Shown here piece by piece: positions 1 through 8,680 of a stretch of 64,000 nucleotides of DNA. Source of the DNA: Marmoricola sp. Lineage in GTDB: Bacteria; Actinomycetota; Actinomycetes; Propionibacteriales; Nocardioidaceae. The stretch is from contig JAOPYE010000010.1 of the NCBI GenBank assembly GCA_025964775.1, positions 186,001-250,000 on the forward strand. The letters are read 5' to 3'. Position 1 is the first letter of the stretch, and each line of letters begins with the position of its first letter. Below the pieces are notes generated by a model. It searched no databases. It worked only from the letters and a program-made list of their open reading frames with translations, and was not told the DNA's origin. A program made the position numbers and the translations under genes.

Positions 1-423
1 CGCGCCGTGCTCGGGGCGCAGGTCGAGCAGCGCGGCGGACCCGACGACGACCGTCGTACCGACGGCCATGCCGTGCAGGGCTCGCGCCACGATCAGCGCG
101 GCCACCCCGTTGGCCAGCATGAAGATCGCCAGCCCGGCGATCATCGCGACCATCGCGCCGACCAGCAGCGGCTTGCGTCCGAAGCGGTCCGAGACCACGC
201 CCGCCACGAGGACCGCGGCCAGGGCGCCGAACGCGTAGACCGAGAAGATCACCGTGGTCGTGATCGGTGCGAGGTGCCACTTCTGCTGGTAGATGCCGTA
301 GAGCGGGGCGGGGGCACCGGACACCCCGAGCGCGACGGCCATCAGCGTGATCAGGAGTGGGTACGCCGGGATCGACCGGCGAGGTGTCGAGGTCTGAACG
401 GCGGTCGGGAAGGTTGTGCTCAT
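1..423 (-). CDS. MFS transporter, N-terminal part (runs off window)
   Basis: The frame reads from an ATG at 423 to the window edge without a stop, giving 141 residues of a major facilitator superfamily protein. A short polar start is followed by about four hydrophobic helices. The loop between helices 2 and 3 carries the MFS motif A, seen here as VVSDRFGRKPLL (about residues 75-86). The gene is divergent from an ArsR-type regulator, with two operator-like dyads between them, so it is probably repressed by that regulator and induced by an exported compound. Substrate cannot be read from this fragment; drug or metabolite:proton antiport is typical of the family. The C-terminal two thirds lie outside the window. 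Confidence 0.85.
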   Translation of the reverse strand, partial: MSTTFPTAVQTSTPRRSIPAYPLLITLMAVALGVSGAPAPLYGIYQQKWHLAPITTTVIFSVYAFGALAAVLVAGVVSDRFGRKPLLVGAMVAMIAGLAIFMLANGVAALIVARALHGMAVGTTVVVGSAALLDLRPEHGA

Positions 424-446
424 CGCGGTTGTTCTCCTCGTGCTAG

Positions 447-503
447 GTTCGATCAACGTCGAACACGCTGACAGTACCTACAAGTTCGATGGATATCGAA
501 CTT
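447..503. promoter_or_regulatory. Two operator-like dyads GTTCGA-N6-TCGAAC
   Basis: In the divergent MFS/ArsR intergenic region the same interrupted palindrome occurs twice: GTTCGA at 447-452 with TCGAAC at 459-464, and GTTCGA at 484-489 with TCGAAC at 496-501. The second extends to 9-bp arms (482-490 and 495-503). The 37-bp spacing is about 3.5 helical turns. This is seen directly; binding by the adjacent ArsR-type protein is inferred from position. Confidence 0.65.
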
Positions 504-529
504 ATTCCGATCGCGGTGAGGAGATGCAG

Positions 530-847
530 ATGGAAGCCGATCTGAGCAAGTCCAGCGAGCTGATCCCGGTCGGCCCGTTGCAGCAGGTTCTCGCAGCCCT
601 GGCGGACCCGGTACGCCTCGAGATGGTGCGGCGACTGGCCGACGCCGAGGACAGCACGGCAGCCTGCTCCCTGCTGTACGACGGCATCGGCAAGTCGACC
701 GCGAGCCACCACTTCAAGACACTGCGCGAAGCCGGCGTCACCCAGCGCCTCGTCGAGGAAGGCCAGACTCACCAGAGACTGCGCACCGACGACGTCGAAG
801 GGGCGTACCCGGGCGTCCTGACCTCGATCCTCAGTTCGCCACGGTGA
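530..847 (+). CDS. ArsR-family winged-helix transcriptional regulator
   Basis: A 105-residue protein with an ArsR/SmtB-type winged helix: the ALADPVRLEMVRRL helix (about residues 24-37) is followed by a recognition helix containing KSTASHHFKTLREAG. No Cys-rich metal site of the SmtB or ArsR type is obvious, so the ligand is probably not a classical thiophilic metal. The start was chosen at 530 because GAGGAG at 518-523 then has six-base spacing; an in-frame ATG at 524 would abut the Shine-Dalgarno. It is divergent from the MFS gene and its last 17 bases overlap the convergent oxidoreductase gene. Autoregulation through the two dyads upstream is likely. Confidence 0.85.
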   Translation: MEADLSKSSELIPVGPLQQVLAALADPVRLEMVRRLADAEDSTAACSLLYDGIGKSTASHHFKTLREAGVTQRLVEEGQTHQRLRTDDVEGAYPGVLTSILSSPR

Positions 848-1418
848 AGCGCGCGCGCACGTGCTCCCGGTTCTCGATCTCGTCGACCAGCGCCACCGCG
901 TAGTCCTCGATGCTGATCTGGTCGCCGACCGGCGACTCGTCGCCGACCAGGTAGGAACCGGTCCGCTGGCCCGGAAGGATCACCGGTGCCGGGGAGAGAT
1001 AGGTCCAGTCGACGCTTTCGTGCGCAGCGCGCAGGATCTCCAGTGACGCCGCGCCTTTGAGTGCCTCGGCCTTGTAGATCTCCGGGAACTCGGGGGTGTC
1101 GACCAGTCGGACCCCGCCGACGGTGAGGCTGCCCGCACCACCGACCACGACCAAGCGGCGGTCGCCGAGGGTCGCTGCCAGGTTGGCGATCGTGTCGGGG
1201 AACCTGGTGCCGTCGTCACTGGTACGGCTCGGGCCGAGCGCGGAGACGACCACCTCGTGCTGAGCTGAGACGCCGGCGCTGAAGGTCGGGTCGAACGCGT
1301 CCCCGGTGAGGTCGCTGCCACTACGGCTGATCCCGGTGACCTCGTGTCCGCGCGAGCGGGCTTCGGTGACGATGGTGCTTCCGATGGCGCCGGTGGCGCC
1401 GTACACGGCGATCTTCAT
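831..1418 (-). CDS. NAD(P)-binding oxidoreductase (atypical SDR/NmrA-like)
   Basis: A 195-residue single-domain Rossmann protein. It opens with MKIAVYGATGAIGSTIV, the GxxGxxG dinucleotide motif at residues 7-13, followed by the expected loop after strand 2 (GISRSG). Length and motif fit the small YwnB/NAD(P)H-binding family of atypical short-chain reductases, which often lie beside HxlR regulators that sense quinones or electrophiles. The start at 1418 is preceded by AAGGAG at good spacing; a longer frame upstream has no ribosome site and would overlap the regulator's operator. Substrate is unknown. Confidence 0.8.
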   Translation of the reverse strand: MKIAVYGATGAIGSTIVTEARSRGHEVTGISRSGSDLTGDAFDPTFSAGVSAQHEVVVSALGPSRTSDDGTRFPDTIANLAATLGDRRLVVVGGAGSLTVGGVRLVDTPEFPEIYKAEALKGAASLEILRAAHESVDWTYLSPAPVILPGQRTGSYLVGDESPVGDQISIEDYAVALVDEIENREHVRARFTVAN

Positions 1419-1449
1419 GACTGCTCCTTGATCGGTCTGGAGCATCGAC

Positions 1450-1491
1450 AGTATCTATTTGATACTGGGTACTTCAACGTGCTATAGATAC
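1450..1491. promoter_or_regulatory. HxlR-type operator dyads between divergent genes
   Basis: AGTATC at 1450-1455 and GATACT at 1461-1466 form a perfect dyad with a 5-bp spacer. A further half-site pair, GTATCTA at 1451-1457 and TAGATAC at 1485-1491, brackets the regulator promoter. HxlR regulators commonly bind GTAC/GTATC-like dyads between divergent genes. The assignment rests on position and symmetry. Confidence 0.6.
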
Positions 1492-1503
1492 CTTGTGGAA
1501 ACC

Positions 1504-1860
1504 ATGGATCTCGCACCGGATGCGTTCGCCCGCGAGTGCGCCTCGCGGGTCGTCCTGGACCGGATCGGCGACCGCTGGACCGTCCTCGTCGTCGCCGCCC
1601 TCAAGGACGGCAGGCTGCGGTTCTCGCAGCTCCGCAACCGGATCGAGGGTGTGACGCCGAAGGTCCTGACCCAGACGCTGCGCGCCCTCGAACGCGACGG
1701 CGTGCTGACCCGTGAGGTCTTCGCCGAGGTACCCCCGCGCGTCGAGTACGAGCTCACCGAGCTCGGCCGGAACCTACTCACCCCGATCGAGGCCATCCGG
1801 GTCTGGGCCGAGCAACACGCGGCGACGATCGTGGAGAACCGCGCCAGCTTCGACGCCTGA
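1504..1860 (+). CDS. HxlR-family winged-helix transcriptional regulator
   Basis: A roughly 118-residue HxlR (DUF24) regulator. Diagnostic features are a single Cys near the N-terminus (ARECASRVVL), the DRIGDRWTVLVVAAL core helix, and RFSQLRNRIEGVTPKVLTQT as the helix-turn-helix, followed by the wing VEYELTELG. The lone Cys is the usual redox or electrophile sensor in this family. No Shine-Dalgarno is visible. The ATG at 1504 is used here; a GTG at 1495 in the same frame is equally possible, and a leaderless transcript is plausible because TATAGATA lies just upstream. It probably represses itself and the divergent oxidoreductase. Confidence 0.85.
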   Translation: MDLAPDAFARECASRVVLDRIGDRWTVLVVAALKDGRLRFSQLRNRIEGVTPKVLTQTLRALERDGVLTREVFAEVPPRVEYELTELGRNLLTPIEAIRVWAEQHAATIVENRASFDA

Positions 1861-1877
1861 CCTCTACGGTGGCGGGC

Positions 1878-2909
1878 ATGAGTCTTCCGCCGCCGCCAGA
1901 CGCCGAGATCGTCGGACCCGCCAAGACCCCACGACAGCTGACGCTGTCGATCAGCATCGACCGCGCCGCCCTGCCGAGCGCGGCGACAGCTCTCGGCGTC
2001 GCCCTGGTCTCGGCCGCCGTGGTGACCTCCGCGATCTACTCGCGCCATTCGGGCAGCCTCGACATGTCGAACTACCTGATGGGAGTGCTCGGCACGGTCG
2101 GGCTGCTAGGCATCGCGATCGGCGCGCACGTCAGGGCACCAGCCTCGGAGCGCAGCGCCACTCTGGTGTCCTGGCCCGGCGCTGCCGGGATCGTCGGAGC
2201 AGGTGCCATGCTCGCGGTCGCCATCAACGACGACCCCGGCTCTGTCTACGAGCTCGGCGGGGCTGTCCTGGTGCTCTCGGCGGGTGCGTTCCTGGTGACC
2301 CGGGCTGCGCCGTTCACGCTCACGGCGATCGCCGGGGCAGCCCTGCTCTACATCCAGGGGTTCAGCGACGTGATCGGCACCGGGAGCAGCGATATCGGCA
2401 GTGGCAGCGACACCTCGTTCATCCGGATCGGCGCCGCCATCCTGGTCTTCGTCGCAGTGGTCACGGCACTCGGCTGGGTCCTGCCCGAGACGCGAGTGCT
2501 CACCGGCGTCGTGACCGGGGTCGGCGGCCTTGTCGCGATGACGTCCCTGTATGTGGGTCTCGTGCTCGCCGGCTCGTTTGCAAGCGTCGCCTCAGGCTTC
2601 TCCAGCACTGGCGGCCCGGACGGGTCTGGGCAGGTGGTGGCTTTCCACAACCCGTTCACCCACGACATCTGGACCGTGCTGGGCTACAGCGCTGCCCTCG
2701 TTCTCTTCTGGCTGGCGTGCTCCGCGGTCACTGGCCACGTCGGCTTCCGGGTTCTGGCGGTCGTGCTCACGCTGATCGCGGTTCCGGCCACCACGTTCGC
2801 GCTCAGCGCACGGCACCCGACGTGGTGGGAGGTCGTCACCTGCGGACTGGGCGGGTTCGTCCTGGTCTGGGTGGCGTTCAGGTCGACGGGCAGGGCGGAA
2901 GCTCAGTAG
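1878..2909 (+). CDS. Polytopic membrane protein of unknown function
   Basis: About 343 residues beginning MSLPPPPDAEIVGPAK, with a proline-rich cytosolic head and then about nine to ten hydrophobic segments spaced along the whole length. One extracytoplasmic Gly/Ser-rich loop lies between helices (GTGSSDIGSGSD, about residues 171-182). I recognise no transporter, enzyme or sensor motif. It lies 17 bp after the HxlR gene but has no clear functional link to it, and its last seven bases overlap the convergent end of the large secreted protein gene. A GTG nine bases upstream is an alternative start. Confidence 0.7.
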   Translation: MSLPPPPDAEIVGPAKTPRQLTLSISIDRAALPSAATALGVALVSAAVVTSAIYSRHSGSLDMSNYLMGVLGTVGLLGIAIGAHVRAPASERSATLVSWPGAAGIVGAGAMLAVAINDDPGSVYELGGAVLVLSAGAFLVTRAAPFTLTAIAGAALLYIQGFSDVIGTGSSDIGSGSDTSFIRIGAAILVFVAVVTALGWVLPETRVLTGVVTGVGGLVAMTSLYVGLVLAGSFASVASGFSSTGGPDGSGQVVAFHNPFTHDIWTVLGYSAALVLFWLACSAVTGHVGFRVLAVVLTLIAVPATTFALSARHPTWWEVVTCGLGGFVLVWVAFRSTGRAEAQ

Positions 2910-5900
2910 GGATGAACCTTCAGCAGGTGCATCGTGCGACCGACCAGGATGCCCAGGTTCCAGTAGCGGTAGCGACTCATTCCGCGCTCGAAGTACACCG
3001 ACAGCGTGAACCGATGCAGGCCTGCCTGACGGCCCGCCGGGTTCATCAGGTTGTCCGCCGGACGCGGCCTCTGCGGCACTGGCGCTGCGTCGTAGATGCG
3101 CGGTCGACCTGAACCCGGCGTGAGCGCGACCACGGTGTAGCGGCTCCCCTGGTGCACGTTGAAGGCACCGTTCGAGTACGACGCACCAAGCACGTAGAAC
3201 TGCAGCAGGTGGTAGGAGACCCGAGCCGAACGCTGGTTACCGGCACGGTCGGTGGCCGTGGCGGTCACGACGACGGTGAGGCCGTGCGTGCTCCTGGTCA
3301 GCACGCAGGTCGCGATCCCGGACAGGGAATCCCTTCCGACGCACCTGATCGTCGGCGGCGTACCGAAGTACGAGCCACCATTGCGAACACCGGACACGAA
3401 GACCGTGGGCGCAACGGTGTCGAGGTTGATGCCGGCTACCACCACGGTCGCGGCGCCACCGTCGACGGCGCCGATCGTCCGGGCAACCGATTGTCCGGCG
3501 CCATCGTGGCTGAGCGTGACCGGCGAGGGACAGGGCGCGGTCAGAGCTGCACCGTTGATCGAACATTGGAAGGTGATCGTCGCCGGCGACCGGTACCAGC
3601 CGTACGACGTCTTGGTATGAGCGCTGGACAGCGTCGCGGTGATCAACGGATCGTTGCGCACGGTCGAGGCCGACGAAGCCGTGAAGTCACCGTCGCCGCT
3701 GTAGACCGCAGACACGTTGTGCGTGTGGCCCGCTGGCACGGTGTAGGTCAACGTTGCGCTACCCGACACAACCGGTGCGCTCCCCACCGGCGAACCGTCC
3801 ACCGAGAACTGAACAGTGCCAGTGGGGGTGCCGGCGCCTGGAGTCGATACCGCCACCGTCGCCGTGAGGCTCGCCTGATGCACGGTGAGCTGGGTGCTCG
3901 TCGCCGCCTTCGTCACAGCGATCGACTGGGTGGCTGACCCGGGCGCGTACTGGGCGTTGCCAGCCTGGTTGGCATCGACGACACACAGGCCGGGATGATC
4001 GACGGTCACCGTCGACCCCGCCAACGAGCAGAACGCTGTGGCACCGGGATCGATCGAGAGCACGACCGGGTTCCCCGACCCGCCACCGGTCGCGACCGCC
4101 GAATAGGTACTGCCAACCACAGCACCAGTCGGCGCTGTCGAGGTGAAGGTGACCGTCTGCGGTGCGGTGCTGACGGTGAGCGTGAATGCCTGTGTCGCCG
4201 CGCTGCCGATCCCGTTGGTGGCGGTCACCGTAATCGGATAGGTGCCAGCGCTGCCCTGAGCCGGAGTCCCGGAGAGCGTCGCGGTGCCGTCGCCGTTGTC
4301 GTGCAGCTGGACGCCGCTCGGCAACGCTCCGCTCTCAGCGATGGCGGCAGCGGGAAAGCCGCCGGCGGTCACCGTGAAGGTGCTCGCGACGCCCGAACCG
4401 AACGTCGTGTGATCCGCGCTGGTGAGGCTAGGAGCCTCGTTGACGGTGAGCGCGAAGGACTGCGTCGCGTCAGGCGTCACGCCGTTGGCAGCGGTGATGC
4501 TCAAGGCGTAGGAGCCACCGGTTCCGGCCGACGGCGTCCCCGAGATCGTTGCGGTGCCATCGCCGTCGTCGACGAAAGTCAGGCCGGCTGGCACGGCTGG
4601 GCTCACGGACAGAGCCGGCACGCCGAACCCGGTGGTGGTGACGGTGAACGTCCCCGGCGTGCCGGCCAGCAGCGTGGTCTGGTTGGCAGACGTGATCTGA
4701 GGCGCCTGGTCGACGTTGAGCGTGAACGCCTGGTCGACGTGTCCTGCTGAGTTGGTCGCCGTGAGCGTGATCGGGTAGCTGCCACCGGTCGCGGCCAGTG
4801 GGCTGCCTGCGAGCGTGGCTGTCCCGTCACCGTTGTCGACGAACGTGATCCCCGAGGGCAAGGCCCCGGACTCGGTCAGGACGGTGGCTGCTGGGTAGCC
4901 GGGCGAGGTGGTCACCGTGAAGGTCCCGCTGGCGCCCACGACGAACGACGTGGAGTCGGAGCTGGTGATCGTCGGTGTGGCGGTGATCGTCAACGTGAAG
5001 CTCTGGGTCGTTCCGACACCGACTCCGTTGTCGGCGGTGATCACGATCGGGAAGGTCCCGTCACTCCCGGGCGCCGGGGTTCCGGAGAGCGCTGCGGTGC
5101 CGTCGCCGTTGTCGACGAAGGTGACCCCGGACGGCAACGCTCCGGACTCGCTCAAAGTCGTGGCTGCCGGGTAGCCGCCGCTGGTGGTCACGGCGAAGGC
5201 TCCGGGGCTGCCGACTGCGAACGTGGTGTGGTCGGCACTGGTGATCGTCCGAGGCTCATGCACGGTGATCGTGAAGGCCTGGACATCTGCAGAACCGATG
5301 CCGTTGTCGGCGGTGATGTGGACCGTGTACGTCCCGCCGGTCCCCGCTGCGGGCGTGCCCGACAGCGTTGCGGTGCCATCGCCGTTGTCCACGAACGTCA
5401 GGCCGCTCGGCAGTGCCTCCGCCTCGGAGAAGGCCGGTGTCGGGTTGCCGCGATCGGCGCTGAGGAGGAACGAGCTTGCGCTGCCGGCAGTGAAGGTGGC
5501 GCTGTTCGCGGTACTGATGTGCGGTGGTTCGTCGACCGTCAACGTCAACGTCTGGGCCGCGTCGGGTACCACGCCGTTGCTGGCCTTCAACGCGATGCTC
5601 ACGGTCCCGCCCGACCCGGTCGGCGGCGTACCTGCGAGGGTCGCCGTTCCGTCCCCGTTGTCGGTCAGCGTCAGCCAGCCGGGCAGCACGGTGGTGGTGC
5701 TGATCGTCGCGTTCGGGTGGCCGGACGAGGTCACCAGGAAACTGCCTGGCGACGCCGCCGTGAAGACCGTGCTGTTGACGCTGGTGACTCCCGGCACCTG
5801 CGTGACGGTGAGCGTGGCCGGGGTCGTCGTCGCAGTGCTCACCGAGTTGGTGAAGACCGCCCGGTACTCGTTGCCGTCCGAGGCGACCGCGGCTGTCAGG

Positions 5901-8080
5901 CTCAGCGTGGTGTTCGTGGCGCCGCCGATGTCGGAGAAGGACGCGCCGCCATCGGTGGAGGTCTGCCATTGCACGGTCGGGGCGGGGAAACCCGAAGTAG
6001 CCGCCGTGAAGGTCACCGGTGCGCCGGAGGCGGCGGTCACGTCCGAGGGGTTCGTGACGATCGCCGGCGCCTCGTCGATCGTGATCGTCAAGGTCTGGGC
6101 CGCGTCGGGAGCAACCCCGTTGGTGGCATCCAGATCCACCGATGACACGCCACCGGTTCCGGCCGACGGAGTGCCTGCGACGGTGGCCGTGCCGTCGCCG
6201 TTGTCGGTGAAGGTCAGACCATCGGGAAGTGTCCCGGTCTTGGTGATTGCGGAGACGCCCGGCAGCCCGGTCGTGGTGACGTCGAACGATCCCGAAGCAC
6301 CGACGAGGAACGTCGCAGCCGCGCTGCTGGTGAAGCTCGGCGCTTGGTGGACCGTCAGCGTGGCGGCGTTCGTCGTGGCGCTGCCCACTGAATTGGTGAA
6401 GACGGCGCGGTACTGCGAACCGTTGTCACCGGCAGCTGCCGTGAAGGTCAGGGAGGCACTCGTCGCGCTCGGGATGTCGGTGAAGGTGCTGCCCCCGTTC
6501 GTTGACTTCTGCCACTGAACCGTTGGCACTGGATATCCGTCGGCGGCAGCACTGAACGTCACCGATCCGGGGGACACCGTCTGCGTCGCCGGCTGGAGGG
6601 TGATGCTCGGCGCCTTGGTCACCGCGAAGCTGATCGTGATGCTCTGGTTGTCGACGTGTGCGATCACCTGGCCAGGGCCTGATCCGCCGTTGGCCGCGAA
6701 GGAGCAGCTGCCGGCGGCGGTGGCGCCAGAGAGCGTGACCGGCGTCGGACCACACGTGGCTGGGCTCGGAGCCGGGCTTGAGAAAGCCATCGAAACCCCG
6801 TCAAGACCGGTCTCGACCGAACCGAGACTGGCACCCGCGGAGTCATGGTCGATGTCGGCCGAAATGGTGGCGCCGCCGGTCGATGCGATCGGCCCGACGA
6901 AGCTGGAGCCCAGGACAAGGCGTGGGTTGGTGGTCACCGCGCCGCTGGAGCTGTCGCAACCCGAGTTGCCCGGCCCCGCGTTGCAGCCCCACCAGTTGTC
7001 CTTGGCGGTGGCTGTGCCACCGGACCGGTCGATGCCTCCGCCGGACGTGGCGCTGTTGCCGACGATCCGGTTGTTCGCGACCGTCGCGGTGCCGCCGGCC
7101 ACCTCGATGGCACCACCGGCTGATCCGGTGCCGGACACCGAGTTGTTGGTGAACGACGATCCGGTGACCGACAGGGCGCCGTTCTGCAGCCTCAGGGCAG
7201 CGCCGCGGGCCGGGCCCGCCGTACCGGTCATCGTGTTGCTGGCGAAGGTCGACTGGGAAATCGACATCGAAGTCCCGGACGGACCTGCCAGGTCGACGGC
7301 TCCACCGTTGGCGACGCTCGGCCCGGACGAGTTGGTCCCGGTGTTGCTCGTGACCGTGGCGCCCGTCATGGAGAAGCTCTCAGTACCCAGGCCCTGTGCC
7401 TGGTAGGCGACTGCCGACCCTGGACTGCTCGCAGCACTGTTGTTACTGAACAGCGTGTTGGTGATGGTCAGGACGCCGCCGATGAACTGCACGCCGCCGC
7501 CGGGCTGGTTCGTGGCGTTCGGGGTGGTTCCGTTCGCGTGGTTGCCATCGATCTTGGCGTTGGCGATCGTCAGCTGGTCTCCCGCGGACACGCCAGCGCC
7601 TCCGGCGATGATGCCGGCGCCGCCGAAGCCGCTGTCCGCGCCTCCCGTGACCTCGAGGTTCTGTACCGAAGCCGTGATCGAGCCGACAAGGTTGGGGTCA
7701 ACGTTGAGCACGCGCGAGTTGCCCTGGGCGTCGATCGTCGTCGTACCTGACCCGGTGCCGTTGAGCGTGACGTTCTGGCCGATCTGCGTGCCAATGTCGA
7801 GTTCGCCGCTGCTGAGGTCGTAGGTGCCGCTCTGCAGGTTGATGACGTACGAGCCGCCACCGTTGTTGGCGATGCAGACGGCTTCGCGCAGGCTCAGGGT
7901 CGCCGGGACCGTCGTACTCGTGTTGCCACAGTCACCCGACGTCGCACCGATATCGGTGAAGCTGTTGACGTTCAACGTCGTCGCAGCGGAGGCCGCTGGT
8001 GCCAGGGCGACCAACGCGGTGGTCACCATGAGTCCCACCACGGTCGCGCTGGCAACCGTCGATCGCCCGAGATGTCTCAT
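2903..8080 (-). CDS. Giant secreted CSLREA/beta-helix, Ig-like and He_PIG repeat protein
   Basis: A 1725-residue exported protein. Residues 1-33 are a Sec signal peptide ending ASAA. A CSLREA-like segment follows (ATLSLREAVCIANN, about 61-74), then a Gly/Asn/Thr-rich region to about 370 with the periodic hydrophobics of a right-handed beta-helix. Two Ig-like domains (about 490-580 and 675-760) are interleaved with seven repeats of about 85-90 residues, each closing with an LPxGLTFxDNGDGTATLxGTP-type signature; these resemble He_PIG putative Ig modules. A further Ig-like module and a basic C-terminal tail without an LPXTG motif end the protein. It is probably surface-associated or released, acting in adhesion or glycan binding. 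It is the last gene after three tail-collar genes on the same strand, 58 bp away, so co-expression is likely. Confidence 0.85.
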   Translation of the reverse strand: MRHLGRSTVASATVVGLMVTTALVALAPAASAATTLNVNSFTDIGATSGDCGNTSTTVPATLSLREAVCIANNGGGSYVINLQSGTYDLSSGELDIGTQIGQNVTLNGTGSGTTTIDAQGNSRVLNVDPNLVGSITASVQNLEVTGGADSGFGGAGIIAGGAGVSAGDQLTIANAKIDGNHANGTTPNATNQPGGGVQFIGGVLTITNTLFSNNSAASSPGSAVAYQAQGLGTESFSMTGATVTSNTGTNSSGPSVANGGAVDLAGPSGTSMSISQSTFASNTMTGTAGPARGAALRLQNGALSVTGSSFTNNSVSGTGSAGGAIEVAGGTATVANNRIVGNSATSGGGIDRSGGTATAKDNWWGCNAGPGNSGCDSSSGAVTTNPRLVLGSSFVGPIASTGGATISADIDHDSAGASLGSVETGLDGVSMAFSSPAPSPATCGPTPVTLSGATAAGSCSFAANGGSGPGQVIAHVDNQSITISFAVTKAPSITLQPATQTVSPGSVTFSAAADGYPVPTVQWQKSTNGGSTFTDIPSATSASLTFTAAAGDNGSQYRAVFTNSVGSATTNAATLTVHQAPSFTSSAAATFLVGASGSFDVTTTGLPGVSAITKTGTLPDGLTFTDNGDGTATVAGTPSAGTGGVSSVDLDATNGVAPDAAQTLTITIDEAPAIVTNPSDVTAASGAPVTFTAATSGFPAPTVQWQTSTDGGASFSDIGGATNTTLSLTAAVASDGNEYRAVFTNSVSTATTTPATLTVTQVPGVTSVNSTVFTAASPGSFLVTSSGHPNATISTTTVLPGWLTLTDNGDGTATLAGTPPTGSGGTVSIALKASNGVVPDAAQTLTLTVDEPPHISTANSATFTAGSASSFLLSADRGNPTPAFSEAEALPSGLTFVDNGDGTATLSGTPAAGTGGTYTVHITADNGIGSADVQAFTITVHEPRTITSADHTTFAVGSPGAFAVTTSGGYPAATTLSESGALPSGVTFVDNGDGTAALSGTPAPGSDGTFPIVITADNGVGVGTTQSFTLTITATPTITSSDSTSFVVGASGTFTVTTSPGYPAATVLTESGALPSGITFVDNGDGTATLAGSPLAATGGSYPITLTATNSAGHVDQAFTLNVDQAPQITSANQTTLLAGTPGTFTVTTTGFGVPALSVSPAVPAGLTFVDDGDGTATISGTPSAGTGGSYALSITAANGVTPDATQSFALTVNEAPSLTSADHTTFGSGVASTFTVTAGGFPAAAIAESGALPSGVQLHDNGDGTATLSGTPAQGSAGTYPITVTATNGIGSAATQAFTLTVSTAPQTVTFTSTAPTGAVVGSTYSAVATGGGSGNPVVLSIDPGATAFCSLAGSTVTVDHPGLCVVDANQAGNAQYAPGSATQSIAVTKAATSTQLTVHQASLTATVAVSTPGAGTPTGTVQFSVDGSPVGSAPVVSGSATLTYTVPAGHTHNVSAVYSGDGDFTASSASTVRNDPLITATLSSAHTKTSYGWYRSPATITFQCSINGAALTAPCPSPVTLSHDGAGQSVARTIGAVDGGAATVVVAGINLDTVAPTVFVSGVRNGGSYFGTPPTIRCVGRDSLSGIATCVLTRSTHGLTVVVTATATDRAGNQRSARVSYHLLQFYVLGASYSNGAFNVHQGSRYTVVALTPGSGRPRIYDAAPVPQRPRPADNLMNPAGRQAGLHRFTLSVYFERGMSRYRYWNLGILVGRTMHLLKVHPY

Positions 8081-8138
8081 CTGCTGGAACCGTCCTTCAG
8101 GAGCGTTGTCGGATGGGGTGGCGAGGTTGCCAGAGCTG

Positions 8139-8669
8139 CTAGCTGCGCGGCGGGAAGATGCCCTGCATCGCGATGATGAAGTTGAGCGTCAGGTACGGCG
8201 ACATGTTGTTGTGCGGCTGGCTGCTCCCGGCAAGGGCCACGGCGCTGGGAGACATCGTCACCGACGGCGAGCTGGTGGAATATTGCCGGTCGAGGGCACG
8301 GCCGTAGTGAGCCTCGGCCCAGATCGTGGATTGCGGCGACGCCTGGTCACCGGGGCCGGTCACGCCGGCAGGGACGTGGCTGTGGCTCGGCATCTCCGAC
8401 GCGAGGAGGGCCACGGCGTGGACTCCGCCCTGCTCGCCGGTGACCACATCGGACAGTCCGGGGCCCTGGCCCGTTCCCACACAGAAGGAGCCCTGCAGAT
8501 TGGGCAGCGCGAAGGTGCTCTTGCCGTCGCCGCCGTAGAACGTGCCCAGCAGCGAGAAGAGTGCCGTGTTCTGCGAGATCGGTATCAACTGACCGTTGCA
8601 GAGGGCCCACCCTCTCGGGGCGAAATTGAAGCCGACGGCACGGATCTCGCCGAGAAAGGGATTGCTCAT
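8139..8669 (-). CDS. Tail-collar domain protein (Mdp-like), copy 3
   Basis: A 176-residue protein that opens FLGEIRAVGFNFAPRGWALC and continues with NGQLIP, LFSLLGTFYGGDG and TFALPNLQG, the defining motifs of the phage tail-collar (Mdp, microcystin-dependent protein) family. C-terminal motifs are MPSHSH, SSQPHNNMSPYLTLNFIIAMQGIFP. The start at 8669 aligns with the two paralogues upstream. It is the third collar gene in the row and the most divergent, with an inserted loop rich in Ser (about 120-140). Collar domains form trimers at receptor-binding tail tips in phages; the role of free-standing bacterial copies is not established. Confidence 0.88.
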   Translation of the reverse strand: MSNPFLGEIRAVGFNFAPRGWALCNGQLIPISQNTALFSLLGTFYGGDGKSTFALPNLQGSFCVGTGQGPGLSDVVTGEQGGVHAVALLASEMPSHSHVPAGVTGPGDQASPQSTIWAEAHYGRALDRQYSTSSPSVTMSPSAVALAGSSQPHNNMSPYLTLNFIIAMQGIFPPRS

Positions 8670-8680
8670 CGTGCTTCCGA

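Noticed and set aside
1712-3112. Plus-strand Arg-rich frame across HxlR and the membrane protein gene
   Set aside because: It is an out-of-frame shadow of the HxlR and membrane protein genes and has no recognisable domain.
4140-6360. DNA-level tandem repeat array
   Set aside because: The similarity is the nucleotide trace of the He_PIG-like protein modules within the 1725-residue gene, not an independent repeat.
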